Positions 35,218 to 45,133 are shown, counted from the stretch's first letter. The stretch: 64,000 bases of DNA from Bacteroidetes bacterium ADurb.Bin145 (GCA_002070505.1 MWDJ01000003.1:140103-204102), one strand, 5' to 3'. The notes: generated by a model from the sequence alone, not told the origin. A program made the numbers and translations.

Positions 35218-36220
35218 ACAGGATCGTGAAATAACCTTAAATGACTACCTCAGTCAGCAAACGGATACTTCAAAAAAGGAATCGATTAACGTAAATGATT
35301 CATTCCCGGTAAGAAATACAATAAAGTCAGAAAAATCTATTTCCTTTCAGGAGAAACTGCAACCTGATTTACCGGAAACAACTTCAGTCTGTTACGGGAA
35401 CAACATATCTGATGTGACATTTTTCGATACGTTAAATTTCATAAACCGTATTACCAGGCCATCTTCTGACATATTCCCATATCTGTTTATTGAAAAGAAC
35501 CGGGATCTGAAAAACAAAACCAGGGTGGTTTTACAGGGGCATCTGAAAAACGGAAAAGAAATTCCTGAAAAACCTTATCATGATGACTGGATAATAATTG
35601 TAGTTTTAATATCCGTTTTCATTTATGCCATTATCAGCACTTACTCCGGGAAATTAATCCGTGAGGTGAAAAATTTCTTTCTGTTCCGGAACATCGGAAA
35701 TTCTTCCTCTTCCGATTTGGGGGAATTATTTCATTGGCAATCAACACTTTTCAATCTTGTTTCATTTCTAAGTCTGGCACTGTTTTCATATTGTGCATCA
35801 ATTTATTACGAGATCATTCCTGCAACTATATCCGGGTTTTTATTCTGGCTGATTTTGCTCATGACTGTAATTTCATCAGTAACCCTCAGGCATATTATAT
35901 GCTATATTACCGGTAATGTTAGCGGAGAATCGGCTGCATTCAATGAATATATCATTACGATTTATCTGTTCTACAGGTATCTGGCTTTTATTTTACTCAT
36001 TATCACAATTCTGATATGTTATACTACTTTCTTATCTGCAAAACCTTTAATTATTGCCGGATTTATCACAACTATAATTCTTTACCTGGTCAGGCTGACA
36101 AAACTTTTTTTGATTTTTCTAATTAGGAATATTTCGATATTCTATTTGATTTTATACCTTTGTGCCCTGGAATTTCTGCCTGTCGGGGTTTTGATAAAAT
36201 ATTTTACAGGCTTGTTTTAG
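35204..36220 (+). CDS. DUF4271 membrane protein
   Basis: About 338 residues from the ATG at 35204, overlapping deoC by 14 nt. A polar N-terminal region (to about residue 125) is followed by six to eight hydrophobic helices, with 'LFHWQSTLFNLVSFLSLALF' as a characteristic DUF4271 block. The family is largely restricted to Bacteroidetes and of unknown function. It typically precedes the uroporphyrinogen-III synthase gene, as here (44 nt), which may mean a role linked to haem or envelope biogenesis; that is inference. Confidence 0.8.
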   Translation: MIISEQDREITLNDYLSQQTDTSKKESINVNDSFPVRNTIKSEKSISFQEKLQPDLPETTSVCYGNNISDVTFFDTLNFINRITRPSSDIFPYLFIEKNRDLKNKTRVVLQGHLKNGKEIPEKPYHDDWIIIVVLISVFIYAIISTYSGKLIREVKNFFLFRNIGNSSSSDLGELFHWQSTLFNLVSFLSLALFSYCASIYYEIIPATISGFLFWLILLMTVISSVTLRHIICYITGNVSGESAAFNEYIITIYLFYRYLAFILLIITILICYTTFLSAKPLIIAGFITTIILYLVRLTKLFLIFLIRNISIFYLILYLCALEFLPVGVLIKYFTGLF

Positions 36221-36264
36221 GTAAACGAATTATTTCAGGGTAGTAGAACTAAAACTGTAAAAAA

Positions 36265-37017
36265 TTGAAAATAAGGAAGATCTTGGTGTCACAGCCAGAA
36301 CCTAATAATCCGAAGTCTCCATATTTCGATCTGGCAAAAAAATATAACCTGAAAGTCGATTTTAAACCCTTCAGCGAGATTGAAGGTATTTCTGCAAAAG
36401 ATTTTCGTCACCAAAAAATTAATATCCTTGATTTTACGGCTGTTATCTTTACAAGTAAAACCGGTATAGATCATTTCTTCCGTATTTGTAGTGAACTAAG
36501 GATCTGTGTGCCTGATACAATGAAATATTTCTGTATCACTGAAAATGTTGCATTTTACCTTCAGAAATACATTGTTTACAGAAAAAGAAAGATTTTCCAC
36601 GGGAAAACAAAATTCCAGGATCTTATCGATGTGATAATCAAGCATAAAGAGGATAACTATTTTGTACCTTTATCTGAGCCGCACAATACAGAAATTCCTG
36701 TTCTTCTTGACAAGAACAATATAAAATATACGATTGGCATTCTCTACAAGACTATTAGCAGCCACTTTACCAATCTGAAGGATTTTGATTATGATATCCT
36801 TGTTTTTTACAGCCCTTCCGGAATTAAATCCCTCAAGGAGAATTTTCCTGAATTCATTCAGGGAGATATAAAAATTGCGGCTTTTGGTCCTACAACTGTT
36901 TCAGCTGTTCAGCAGGAGGGTTTGAGAGTTGATATCGATGCTCCTAATGTTAAAGCACCATCTATGACAATGGCTCTCGATAATTATCTCAAGGAGCATA
37001 ACAGAAATCAGAAATAA
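36265..37017 (+). CDS. hemD: Uroporphyrinogen-III synthase
   Basis: A 250-residue enzyme that cyclises hydroxymethylbilane with inversion of ring D in tetrapyrrole synthesis. The two-lobed HemD fold is seen in 'AVIFTSKTGIDHFF', 'YFCITENVAFYLQKY', 'DILVFYSPSGIKSLKENF' and 'IAAFGPTTVSAVQQEGLRV'. The start is TTG at 36265: an in-frame stop lies at 36250 and no ATG is nearby. The Bacteroidetes N-terminus 'KIRKILVSQPEP' supports this choice. rnpA follows 78 nt downstream. Confidence 0.9.
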   Translation: MKIRKILVSQPEPNNPKSPYFDLAKKYNLKVDFKPFSEIEGISAKDFRHQKINILDFTAVIFTSKTGIDHFFRICSELRICVPDTMKYFCITENVAFYLQKYIVYRKRKIFHGKTKFQDLIDVIIKHKEDNYFVPLSEPHNTEIPVLLDKNNIKYTIGILYKTISSHFTNLKDFDYDILVFYSPSGIKSLKENFPEFIQGDIKIAAFGPTTVSAVQQEGLRVDIDAPNVKAPSMTMALDNYLKEHNRNQK

Positions 37018-37095
37018 TATCATCATTTTCAATAAATGATTATTTGAGGGACCGTTTTTAAGAATCCTGGGCACCTCAGAAAATGCTTTTCCCAG

Positions 37096-37497
37096 ATGAT
37101 CGGCGCGAAAGAAACATTTAAGAAAACAGAAAGATTATGCAGCCAGAAAATTATTTCCCTGCTTTTTAAATCAGGTAATGTATTTTACTCTTCATTTTAT
37201 AAAGTTATCTGGATAAAAAGCCCTGTCCGGATGCCCTCCCCGGCACAGGTGGTTTTCAGTATCCCAAAAATGGGATTCCGGCACGCCGTGGTCAGGAATC
37301 TGATAAAAAGAAGAATAAAAGAGGCATACAGAAAAAAAAAGGATTTTTTATATAAGTTCCTGACCGGCAGGAACATCTGTATCGCCATGATCATTATCTA
37401 CAGGAATCCCTCCGTCCCCGATTATCAATCTGTAGAAAAGTCGATCGACGAAACACTTAAGAAATTGACTTTAATGATCTCCGATAGAGAAATATAA
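37096..37497 (+). CDS. rnpA: Ribonuclease P protein component
   Basis: A 133-residue basic protein that binds RNase P RNA for tRNA 5' maturation. The RNR signature is 'HAVVRNLIKRRIKEAYR', and 'FSIPKMGFRHA' precedes it. Size is normal. The gene lies between hemD and the S41 protease gene. In many Bacteroidetes yidD sits directly after rnpA; here the 90-nt gap before the protease is empty and yidD is at 2166. Confidence 0.95.
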   Translation: MIGAKETFKKTERLCSQKIISLLFKSGNVFYSSFYKVIWIKSPVRMPSPAQVVFSIPKMGFRHAVVRNLIKRRIKEAYRKKKDFLYKFLTGRNICIAMIIIYRNPSVPDYQSVEKSIDETLKKLTLMISDREI

Positions 37498-37587
37498 TGT
37501 TAAAGTTTTCTAAATTATAATTTTACCGGACCCCTTGAGAAATATTCTTACTAATTTCGTCGTTCCAAATAAAGCTTATTCTATATC

Positions 37588-39318
37588 ATGAAAAAAATAT
37601 TATCCCCGAAAATATTAATCGTGTTCAGCCTGATTCTTATGGCTGGTCTGAGTGCCGGATTTTTTATAACACAGGAAACAAGAGATTTTCGTATTGCAAA
37701 AAATCTTGATATTTTCTTTTCTCTTTTCAGGGAATTGAATCTGTTTTATGTTGATGATGTCAATCCTGATAAAATTATTAAAACAGGAATTGATAACATG
37801 CTTAAAAGCCTTGATCCTTATACTGTATTCTACCCTGAATCGGAGGCAGATGAGTTTACCCTGATGACTACTGGAAAATATGGTGGCATTGGCTCTCTTG
37901 TAAGAGGAACAGGTGAATATGTAACTGTTGTTGAAGTATACAAGGGCTTCCCGGCAGACAAAGCAGGGATCAAACCCGGAGATATTATTAAGAAGATAAA
38001 CGGTATCCCAGTAAAAGGTACTACTACAGATAATGTTAGTGACAGGCTGAAAGGAAACCCTGGAACTGAAATAGTAATAACGATAGAAAGAAACGGGATT
38101 GAGTCGGATTATACAATGAAGAGGGAAAAAATAGCCATTCCCTCAGTCCCGTATTATGGCATGATAGATCCGGTAACCGGCTATATCCGTTTTACAAACT
38201 TTACACAGGATTGTAAACAGGATGTTAAAAAGGCTCTTACAGAATTGAAAGCCCGGAATGCCCGGCAAATTATTTTTGATCTCAGAGGTAACCCGGGAGG
38301 ATTACTTACTGAGGCTGTAGAAATTGTAAACCTTTTCGTAGGACCCGGGAACAATGTTGTTACAACAAAGGGAAAAGTAAAGGATTTCACAGAAGAATTC
38401 AAAACGACCCAGGCTGCTGTTGATGAAAATATACCTGTGGCAATCCTTATCAACAGAGGATCTGCTTCTGCATCTGAAATCGTTGCTGGAGCTTTCCAGG
38501 ATCTTGACAGGGGTGTTATAATAGGACAACGATCATTCGGAAAAGGACTTGTTCAGGTGACCCGCCCCCTCAGCTATAACACACAGCTCAAAGTTACAAC
38601 AGCAAAGTATTATATCCCTTCGGGAAGATGTATTCAGGCTCTTGATTTCTCGCATCCCAATGAAGATGGAAGCGTAGGTATTATTCCTGACTCTCTGATC
38701 TCCGATTTTAAAACAAAGAACGGAAGAATTGTCAGGGATGGAGGAGGAATAACCCCGGATATAGAAGTCGTTCCCGAACAACTCAGCCAGGTTGCTACTG
38801 AATTATATCTCAGGAATTTCATTTTTGATTATGCAACCCGTTATTACTGGGCTCACCCCAACATTAAAAATCCTTCCGATTTTGTCTTTACCGATAAAGA
38901 TTACAGTGATTTCAATGATTTTTTAAAAAAGCGCGGATTTAATTATACTACTGCTACCGAGACTTCTTTCCTGAAGCTGGTTGAAAGTGCCAAGAGGGAA
39001 AAATATTACGACTCTCATAAAGAAATGTTTGACGAAATAGAAAAAGATATTACACATAGCCTCGATCATGATCTTGTCCTGTTCAAGACAGAAATAACCG
39101 AGCTCCTTGAAGAAGAAATAATTAGCCGTTATTTTTATGAAGAGGGATCAATTGAATGGGGGATCACAAAAGACGAACAGGTAATGAAAGCGCTGGAGAT
39201 CCTGAATAACAGGGAGAAATATGTTTCAATCCTGAGCGGTAAAGCCGAACCCGTACTTGTAACAAACACTGCCAGGGATAAGGAAGTGAAGACAAAGGCT
39301 GAACTAAAGACCAATTAA
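37588..39318 (+). CDS. S41 family carboxy-terminal processing peptidase
   Basis: A 576-residue periplasmic serine protease of the CtpA/Prc class. An N-terminal membrane anchor or signal (7-27), a PDZ domain (about 90-180, 'YKGFPADKAGIKPGDIIKKI'), and the protease domain with the serine motif 'GSASASEIVAGAF' (291-303) and lysine K319 in 'GQRSFGKGLVQ'. A C-terminal helical extension of about 170 residues is common in Bacteroidetes members. Substrates are likely envelope proteins. It ends 4 nt from the convergent moaE stop. Confidence 0.94.
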   Translation: MKKILSPKILIVFSLILMAGLSAGFFITQETRDFRIAKNLDIFFSLFRELNLFYVDDVNPDKIIKTGIDNMLKSLDPYTVFYPESEADEFTLMTTGKYGGIGSLVRGTGEYVTVVEVYKGFPADKAGIKPGDIIKKINGIPVKGTTTDNVSDRLKGNPGTEIVITIERNGIESDYTMKREKIAIPSVPYYGMIDPVTGYIRFTNFTQDCKQDVKKALTELKARNARQIIFDLRGNPGGLLTEAVEIVNLFVGPGNNVVTTKGKVKDFTEEFKTTQAAVDENIPVAILINRGSASASEIVAGAFQDLDRGVIIGQRSFGKGLVQVTRPLSYNTQLKVTTAKYYIPSGRCIQALDFSHPNEDGSVGIIPDSLISDFKTKNGRIVRDGGGITPDIEVVPEQLSQVATELYLRNFIFDYATRYYWAHPNIKNPSDFVFTDKDYSDFNDFLKKRGFNYTTATETSFLKLVESAKREKYYDSHKEMFDEIEKDITHSLDHDLVLFKTEITELLEEEIISRYFYEEGSIEWGITKDEQVMKALEILNNREKYVSILSGKAEPVLVTNTARDKEVKTKAELKTN

Positions 39319-39322
39319 CTGT

Positions 39323-39763
39323 TTATGCCAGATTATCCTGTTTCCACATGTAAGTAAGATCCGTATATATCTCCTTTTTCCATATTGGTAGTTTTACCTT
39401 GACAAGTTCCACAATTTTTTTACATGCCTGCATAGCCTGATCACGATGAATCGCAGCAACAATGGCAGCCATTGATATTTCTCCCGCATTCACAATCCCG
39501 ACAGAATGAAACACTTTTATGAGCTTCACTTCCGGAAATTCTTCCTTTACAGAACTGAATATTTTTTCCGCTTCCTTAATAACGAGGGCCTCGTAGGCTG
39601 AATATTCAATTGCCTGAACATATTTCCCTGACACAACATCATTCCTGACTTTTCCGATAAATATAGAAATTCCTCCGGCATCAGGATACTGATTGAAGCC
39701 ATCCAGTCCGTTCAGGATAACGGCCTGGGAAACAGGACCTTCTATAAGAATATTCTCTGACAT
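39323..39763 (-). CDS. moaE: Molybdopterin synthase catalytic subunit
   Basis: A 146-residue large subunit of molybdopterin synthase, which adds two sulfurs to cyclic pyranopterin monophosphate. Catalytic and binding residues are visible in 'AIHRDQAMQAC' and 'VKLPIWKKEIY' (active-site lysines). It starts 7 nt after moaD on the same strand. No moaA, moaC or mog gene is in the window, so the pathway is split on the chromosome. Confidence 0.94.
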   Translation of the reverse strand: MSENILIEGPVSQAVILNGLDGFNQYPDAGGISIFIGKVRNDVVSGKYVQAIEYSAYEALVIKEAEKIFSSVKEEFPEVKLIKVFHSVGIVNAGEISMAAIVAAIHRDQAMQACKKIVELVKVKLPIWKKEIYTDLTYMWKQDNLA

Positions 39764-39770
39764 GTTTTTC

Positions 39771-40004
39771 TTATCCGCCGCTAAAAGGAGGCATCAATGC
39801 AACCTGGTCCCCATCTTTGAGATCAGGTTTTTCATCGGTGATTTCATTGTTAACTGCAATTCTGTAAGTATAATGAACAAATTCAGGATAATCATCCTCA
39901 ATTCTATGCTCCAGATCATGAAAAGATGTTATGTTCCTGTAATGTTTAAACCCCGTTTTTGCAATATCCCCAAGGATCCCAAAAAAGAAGACTTTTATTT
40001 CCAT
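39771..40004 (-). CDS. moaD: Molybdopterin synthase sulfur carrier subunit
   Basis: A 77-residue ubiquitin-fold sulfur carrier ending in 'MPPFSGG'; the C-terminal Gly-Gly is the site adenylated by MoeB and converted to thiocarboxylate. 'LKDGDQVALMPP' is a family block. It lies 11 nt downstream of polA and 7 nt upstream of moaE. The only E1-like enzyme in the window (15450) lacks the usual cysteines. Confidence 0.93.
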   Translation of the reverse strand: MEIKVFFFGILGDIAKTGFKHYRNITSFHDLEHRIEDDYPEFVHYTYRIAVNNEITDEKPDLKDGDQVALMPPFSGG

Positions 40005-40015
40005 TTTGTGGGTTT

Positions 40016-42823
40016 CTAATGTGCTTCAAACCAGTTCTTCCCTGTTCCCCAGTCAACTTTCAGAGGAACATCCAGACGGGCTGCATCTGACATTTCAAAA
40101 ATTACCATATCCCGTAGTTGTTCCAGTTCCCTTTCAGGGACCTCAAATATCAATTCATCATGAACCTGCAGAATCATTTTTGAACGCAGTTTCTGCCTTA
40201 TCAGGTTCTCATGGATCCTGATCATTGCTATTTTGATAATATCCGCAGCAGAGCCCTGAATAGGGGCATTAATTGCATTCCTTTCAGCATTGCCTCTTAC
40301 CACCTGGTTCCTTGAATGAATATCGCGCAGGTATCTTCTCCTCCCGAACATTGTTGTCACATAGCCATTTTCCCTCGCTTTTTTTATACTCTCCTCCATA
40401 TAAGTTTTAACACCCGGATAAGATTTAAAATATCCGTCTATTAACTCTTTTGCTTCCTTTCTGCCGATTGTAAGCCTTTCAGATAATCCAAAAGAAGATA
40501 TCCCGTAGATTATTCCGAAATTGGCTGTTTTGGCCCTGCCTCTCATTTCCCTGGTAACGTCTTTAATATCGACCCCGAAAATTTTCGCTGCAGTAGCAGC
40601 ATGAATATCATTGCCTGACAGGAAGTCGCTAATCATATTCCTGTCCTTGCTCAGGTGAGCCATCAGCCTTAATTCAATCTGTGAATAATCGGCAGAAAAA
40701 AACAGTGAACCATCAGCCGGGATAAATGCCTTCCTTATTTCCCGTCCCCTTTCATCTCTTACGGGTATATTCTGAAGATTAGGATTATTTGAACTAAGTC
40801 TTCCGGTGGCTGCAACAGCCTGATTAAATGAGGTGTGTATCCTGCCGGTACCGGGGTCAACAAGCTGTGGAAGCGCCTCCACATAAGTTGACAATAATTT
40901 TTTCAAGCCCCTGTATTCCAGTACTTTATTCACTATGGGGTGCTTGTGCGCAAGCCGCTGGAGTATTTCTTCATTCGTTACATATTGTTTTGTACTTGTC
41001 AGCCTGGCATTTTCATCGAGTTTCAATCTCAGAAAAAGAATATCTCCCAGCTGCTTAGGGGAAGAAATATTAAATTCCATGCCTGCAAGATCAAATATCT
41101 CTTTTTCAAGAGCAAGTATATCATCCCTGAGCCCTGCCGTAATTTTTTTCAGTTCATTGCTGTCAAGGATAACTCCATTCCTTTCCATCTCAGCCAGAAC
41201 CTTAATAAGAGGCATTTCAATATCAGATGCAAGTCCGGATAATCCCTCTCTTTCAAGTCTGGGCCTGAATATATTACTAAGCTGGTATGTTACATCAGCA
41301 TCCTCAACTGCATATTCCTTCAGAATATCAGCCGGCACTGTTCTCATATTCTTCTGCAGACTGCCCTTTTCTCCGATAAGTTCTTCAATATGCACAGGTG
41401 AATAGGAAAGATATGTTTCAGAGAGAAAATTCATATTATGCCTCAGATCTGGTTCGAGAAGGTAATGGGCTATCATTGTGTCAAATAACTGACCTTTTAC
41501 TTCGATGCCGTAATTGGCCAGGACCTGAAGATCGAATTTCAGGTTCTGCCCGATCTTCAGAATCCGGGGATCTTCAAAGAGTGGCCTTGTAATTTCAAGA
41601 AGTTTTTTCGCAGCGTTTTGTGCTTCAGGAAAAAGAACAAGATAACCTGATCCTTTCTTCCACGACAGAGCCAATGCAACAATTTCCGAATTAAGCGGAT
41701 TTAAGCTTGTTGTTTCAGTATCAAAGCAAATCTCTTTTTGCCTGCTGGCATCTGCTATCAATTCTGCCAGATCATTCTCGTTATTTATGAGCCGGTAATC
41801 ATGATCCACATCATGAATTGTCTTCTTTAAATTTGCCGGTTGTTCTGATTCCACAGCAGAAAAAAGTGATCCCTGAAGAGCCTCCTGAATGCCCTGATCA
41901 GTCCGGATTTCGGGTTCAGCGGCTTTTTTGCCTATTTCCGACAGAATCTTTCCTGCAACTGTCCGGAATTCAAGCTCGTCAAACAGGGCCTTTAGTTTCT
42001 GTACGTCGGGAATTTCCGTTATGAGTTTATCCTCATTGAGCTCAACCGGGACATTTAATTCTATTGTGGCCAGTTTCTTTGACAATTCGATTTTATCCCT
42101 ATTCTCAATTATGATCTCCCTTAGTTTACCCTTTAGATCATCTGTATGTTTGAACAATTCTTCAACAGATCCATATTCCGAGATCAGTTTCATTGCTGTT
42201 TTGGGTCCTACTCCGGGAGCTCCGGGTATATTATCTGATGTATCACCCATTAAAGCAAGGATATCAATTACCTGCTCCGGCCGTTGCACTGAAAATTCCT
42301 TTCTGATTTCCTCAACACCCCATTTAACCGCATCGTTTCCACCTCTTGATGGCTTATAAATGAAGATCTTATCGCTTACCAGCTGTGCAAAATCTTTATC
42401 GGGAGTCATCATATAAGTAATGAAACCTTTTCCGGCAGCTTTTTTAGCCAGGGTCCCTATTATATCATCTGCTTCAAATCCCGGGTAATCAATAACCGGA
42501 ATATTATAGGCCTCTATAAGTCTTTTAATATAAGGAACTGCCTTTCTGATATCTTCAGGTGTTTCGTCGCGGTTAGCCTTATATTCCCTGAATATTTCAT
42601 GGCGGAATGTAGGACCCGGGGAATCAAATACCACAGCGATATGTGAAGGTTTTTGTTTCTGAAGTACCTCTTCAAGGGTTAAAAGAAATCCGAAAATTGC
42701 TGAAGTATTCAATCCCTTTGAGGTTATCCGCGGGTTCTTGATGAATGCATAATATGATCTGAAGATCAACGCATAAGCATCCAGAAGGAACAGTTTCTTT
42801 TCCTGATTATCTGACATATTCAT
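40016..42823 (-). CDS. polA: DNA polymerase I
   Basis: A 935-residue polymerase with three domains: 5'-3' exonuclease (1-300, 'GFEADDIIGTLAKKA', 'ALMGDTSDNIPGAPGVGPKT'), 3'-5' exonuclease (about 345-530, 'CFDTETTSLNP', 'QNLKFDLQVL', 'YAVEDADVTYQL', catalytic acids intact) and family A polymerase (560-935, 'FSADYSQIELRLMAHL', 'KTANFGIIYGIS', 'LQVHDELIFEVPE'). Proofreading should be active. Its ATG overlaps the queD stop by one base (TAATG), implying translational coupling. Confidence 0.97.
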   Translation of the reverse strand: MNMSDNQEKKLFLLDAYALIFRSYYAFIKNPRITSKGLNTSAIFGFLLTLEEVLQKQKPSHIAVVFDSPGPTFRHEIFREYKANRDETPEDIRKAVPYIKRLIEAYNIPVIDYPGFEADDIIGTLAKKAAGKGFITYMMTPDKDFAQLVSDKIFIYKPSRGGNDAVKWGVEEIRKEFSVQRPEQVIDILALMGDTSDNIPGAPGVGPKTAMKLISEYGSVEELFKHTDDLKGKLREIIIENRDKIELSKKLATIELNVPVELNEDKLITEIPDVQKLKALFDELEFRTVAGKILSEIGKKAAEPEIRTDQGIQEALQGSLFSAVESEQPANLKKTIHDVDHDYRLINNENDLAELIADASRQKEICFDTETTSLNPLNSEIVALALSWKKGSGYLVLFPEAQNAAKKLLEITRPLFEDPRILKIGQNLKFDLQVLANYGIEVKGQLFDTMIAHYLLEPDLRHNMNFLSETYLSYSPVHIEELIGEKGSLQKNMRTVPADILKEYAVEDADVTYQLSNIFRPRLEREGLSGLASDIEMPLIKVLAEMERNGVILDSNELKKITAGLRDDILALEKEIFDLAGMEFNISSPKQLGDILFLRLKLDENARLTSTKQYVTNEEILQRLAHKHPIVNKVLEYRGLKKLLSTYVEALPQLVDPGTGRIHTSFNQAVAATGRLSSNNPNLQNIPVRDERGREIRKAFIPADGSLFFSADYSQIELRLMAHLSKDRNMISDFLSGNDIHAATAAKIFGVDIKDVTREMRGRAKTANFGIIYGISSFGLSERLTIGRKEAKELIDGYFKSYPGVKTYMEESIKKARENGYVTTMFGRRRYLRDIHSRNQVVRGNAERNAINAPIQGSAADIIKIAMIRIHENLIRQKLRSKMILQVHDELIFEVPERELEQLRDMVIFEMSDAARLDVPLKVDWGTGKNWFEAH

Positions 42824-43275
42824 TAGCTGTTATCTGAAGCAAACCATTCCGCGTACGATTTTGCGGTTTCATAAAGCCTGAGACTATGTAATTTAACTCC
42901 CCCGGGAAATTCATTATATAATCTTCCGGCAAAATCATTCACCAGGTTTTCACACGTGGGCTGGTAATCCACAATCACTGTATTTCCAAATGTCGTTTTA
43001 AGCATCTCTGCCTTTCCCTTTTCGAAATCTCTGCTTATTACGACAGAATGGTCAAACAACTTGATAATTTTTTCCTCTACAATCTTATTCAGATCATTAA
43101 AATCAATAACCATCCCGTTTTTAGGATTATTGCTGTTGTTAACCGGAATACCGGCAACTGTCACAAATAATCGGTAGGAGTGTCCATGCACATTTCTGCA
43201 AGGACCATCATAATCGCCCAGAACATGGGCCATTTCAAATGAAAATTCTCTTGTTACCCTAATAATATGATCCAT
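42823..43275 (-). CDS. queD: 6-carboxy-tetrahydropterin synthase (QueD/PTPS family)
   Basis: A 150-residue zinc enzyme of the 6-pyruvoyl-tetrahydropterin synthase fold, usually in queuosine precursor synthesis. Zinc histidines lie in 'EMAHVLGDYDG' and 'VHGHSYRL', the catalytic cysteine in 'PCRNVHGHSY', and the purine-binding glutamate region in 'PTCENL'. The other queuosine genes are not in the window. It starts a two-gene or longer unit with polA. A TAAATTTG box lies 22-30 nt upstream. Confidence 0.9.
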   Translation of the reverse strand: MDHIIRVTREFSFEMAHVLGDYDGPCRNVHGHSYRLFVTVAGIPVNNSNNPKNGMVIDFNDLNKIVEEKIIKLFDHSVVISRDFEKGKAEMLKTTFGNTVIVDYQPTCENLVNDFAGRLYNEFPGGVKLHSLRLYETAKSYAEWFASDNS

Positions 43276-43297
43276 TATTTTAAAACGGTTTTAATTT

Positions 43298-43305
43298 CAA
43301 ATTTA
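43298..43305 (-). promoter_or_regulatory. -7 promoter element upstream of queD
   Basis: On the minus strand this reads TAAATTTG, an exact TAnnTTTG match about 22 nt upstream of the queD ATG. No clear -33 TTTG is seen at the correct distance. Confidence 0.45.
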
Positions 43306-43436
43306 GACATTCTGGCGGATTAATGATATTATCTGTTCTTCCCCATTCATTGAACAAAACAATAATAATAAATGTTCCTGAAGCAGTTACAATTAATTCA
43401 TTGCCTTTGCAGACTCAGAGTAATTAAATTATTCCA

Positions 43437-45083
43437 ATGGAAGAAAATAAAGAAAAACTGACATTCCCTTCATTGTTTTACTCGACTTTAAACAGGTGCG
43501 GCAATTCTCCTGCCTATGCTTTTGTTGGTGAAGAACCTATCACATTCAGGACTGCTGCTAAAATGATAAATTCAGTTACGGCACTACTCGAAAAAGCTGG
43601 TATCGGTCCGGGAGACAAGGTTGCTATACTCAGTGCAAATATGCCGAACTGGGCTATTACGTACTTCGGTATTACATTTATGGGAGCTGTTGTAGTTCCC
43701 ATTTTACCTGACTTCTCCCCTACTGAAATTGCCAATGTGCTTGAGCATTCTGAGTCCAAAGCAATTTTTGTATCTTCCGGACTTGCCGGAAAGATCTCCG
43801 AATTCAGATCTTCAAACCTGAGGACATATATCATGATTGAAGATTTTTCAATAATTGAATCTGATAATCCAGCTCTTGAATACAATTCTGAATTATCTCC
43901 GGAATCAGAATATAATGTTGAAGAAGATGATCTTGCATCAATCATTTATACTTCAGGTACAACAGGAAGGTCAAAAGGAGTAATGCTCACCCATAAAAAT
44001 ATTTCATTTAACGCCCTGAAAGGAAGAGTTATTCAATACCTGGATGAAAATGACAGGTTCCTTTCAGTACTGCCGTTATCGCACACTTATGAAAACACAC
44101 TTGGTTTAATACTGCCAATGCTTTCAGGTGCATGCGTCTATTACCTTCAAAAACCTCCTACTCCCACGGTTCTAATCCCGGCCCTGGAACTTATCAGGCC
44201 GACCGCTATGCTTACAGTTCCCCTGATTATCGAAAAGATATATTATAACAAGATCCTTCCCACTTTTAATAACAAAAAGATATTAAGATTGATTTATAAG
44301 ATCCCTCTCATAAGAAAGGCCCTGAATAAAGTGGCTGGGAAAAAACTTATGAAGACATTTGGCGGAGAAATAAAGTTCTTTGGCATAGGCGGTGCAAAGC
44401 TTAATAAAACTGTGGAAAAATTTCTCCGCGAAGCATCTTTCCCTTATGCAATTGGTTATGGACTTACAGAAACCTCCCCGCTACTTGCCGGAGCGAATCC
44501 TAAAAAAACGGTCTATGAATCGACAGGTCCGGCAATAGAAGATATTGAACTTAAAATCAATGATCCGGATCCAAGGACCGGAGAGGGTGAAATCTGGGCC
44601 AGAGGCGCAAATATTATGAAGGGTTATTACAAAGAGCCCGAAATGACTTCTGCAGTCCTTACATCAGATGGCTGGTTTAAAACAGGAGATCTTGGGGTTC
44701 TTGATAAAAGAAATAATCTTTTCATTAAAGGCAGATTAAAGAATATGATCGTCGGTGCCAGCGGTGAGAACATCTATCCCGAGGAGATTGAATCAGTGAT
44801 CAATAATTTTCGTTTTGTTGTTGAATCACTTGTTATTCAGCAAAAAGGCAAACTTGTTGCTCTTGTACATCTCAATATGGAAGAGATTGAAAAGAGATAT
44901 CAGGTTTTCAGACAGGATATGTCTGAAAAGCTTGAAGAGAAAAAGAAAGAATTGCTGAATGAACTGAAAGAATATGTGAATTCCAATGTAAATAAATTCA
45001 GTCAGATTTATCGTGTTGAACTTCAGCCGGTGCCGTTCCAGAAAACCGCCACTCTGAAAATCAAGAGATTCCTTTACACATAA
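43437..45083 (+). CDS. Long-chain fatty acid-CoA ligase (AMP-binding)
   Basis: A 548-residue adenylate-forming enzyme activating a carboxylic acid with ATP and CoA. Motif A3 'SIIYTSGTTGRSKGVMLTHK', A5 'AIGYGLTETSPL', A7-A8 'GWFKTGDLGVLDKRNNLFIK' and the C-terminal lysine region 'FQKTATLKIKRFL' are present. Residues fit FadD/FAA-type acyl-CoA synthetases. It stands alone with a hairpin terminator beginning 3 nt after its stop. Confidence 0.92.
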   Translation: MEENKEKLTFPSLFYSTLNRCGNSPAYAFVGEEPITFRTAAKMINSVTALLEKAGIGPGDKVAILSANMPNWAITYFGITFMGAVVVPILPDFSPTEIANVLEHSESKAIFVSSGLAGKISEFRSSNLRTYIMIEDFSIIESDNPALEYNSELSPESEYNVEEDDLASIIYTSGTTGRSKGVMLTHKNISFNALKGRVIQYLDENDRFLSVLPLSHTYENTLGLILPMLSGACVYYLQKPPTPTVLIPALELIRPTAMLTVPLIIEKIYYNKILPTFNNKKILRLIYKIPLIRKALNKVAGKKLMKTFGGEIKFFGIGGAKLNKTVEKFLREASFPYAIGYGLTETSPLLAGANPKKTVYESTGPAIEDIELKINDPDPRTGEGEIWARGANIMKGYYKEPEMTSAVLTSDGWFKTGDLGVLDKRNNLFIKGRLKNMIVGASGENIYPEEIESVINNFRFVVESLVIQQKGKLVALVHLNMEEIEKRYQVFRQDMSEKLEEKKKELLNELKEYVNSNVNKFSQIYRVELQPVPFQKTATLKIKRFLYT

Positions 45084-45085
45084 CA

Positions 45086-45112
45086 AAAGGGTACTCTTTT
45101 GAGATACCCTTT
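45086..45112. terminator. Bidirectional hairpin terminator between ligase and sod
   Basis: AAAGGGTA (45086-45093) pairs with TACCCTTT (45105-45112), and the inner CTC/GAG pairs around a TTTT loop with one bulged base. It lies between two convergent genes with A-rich/T-rich flanks, so it can serve both strands. The trailing U-run is short. Confidence 0.6.
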
Positions 45113-45133
45113 CGCTTTAAAACTATCAGGTTA

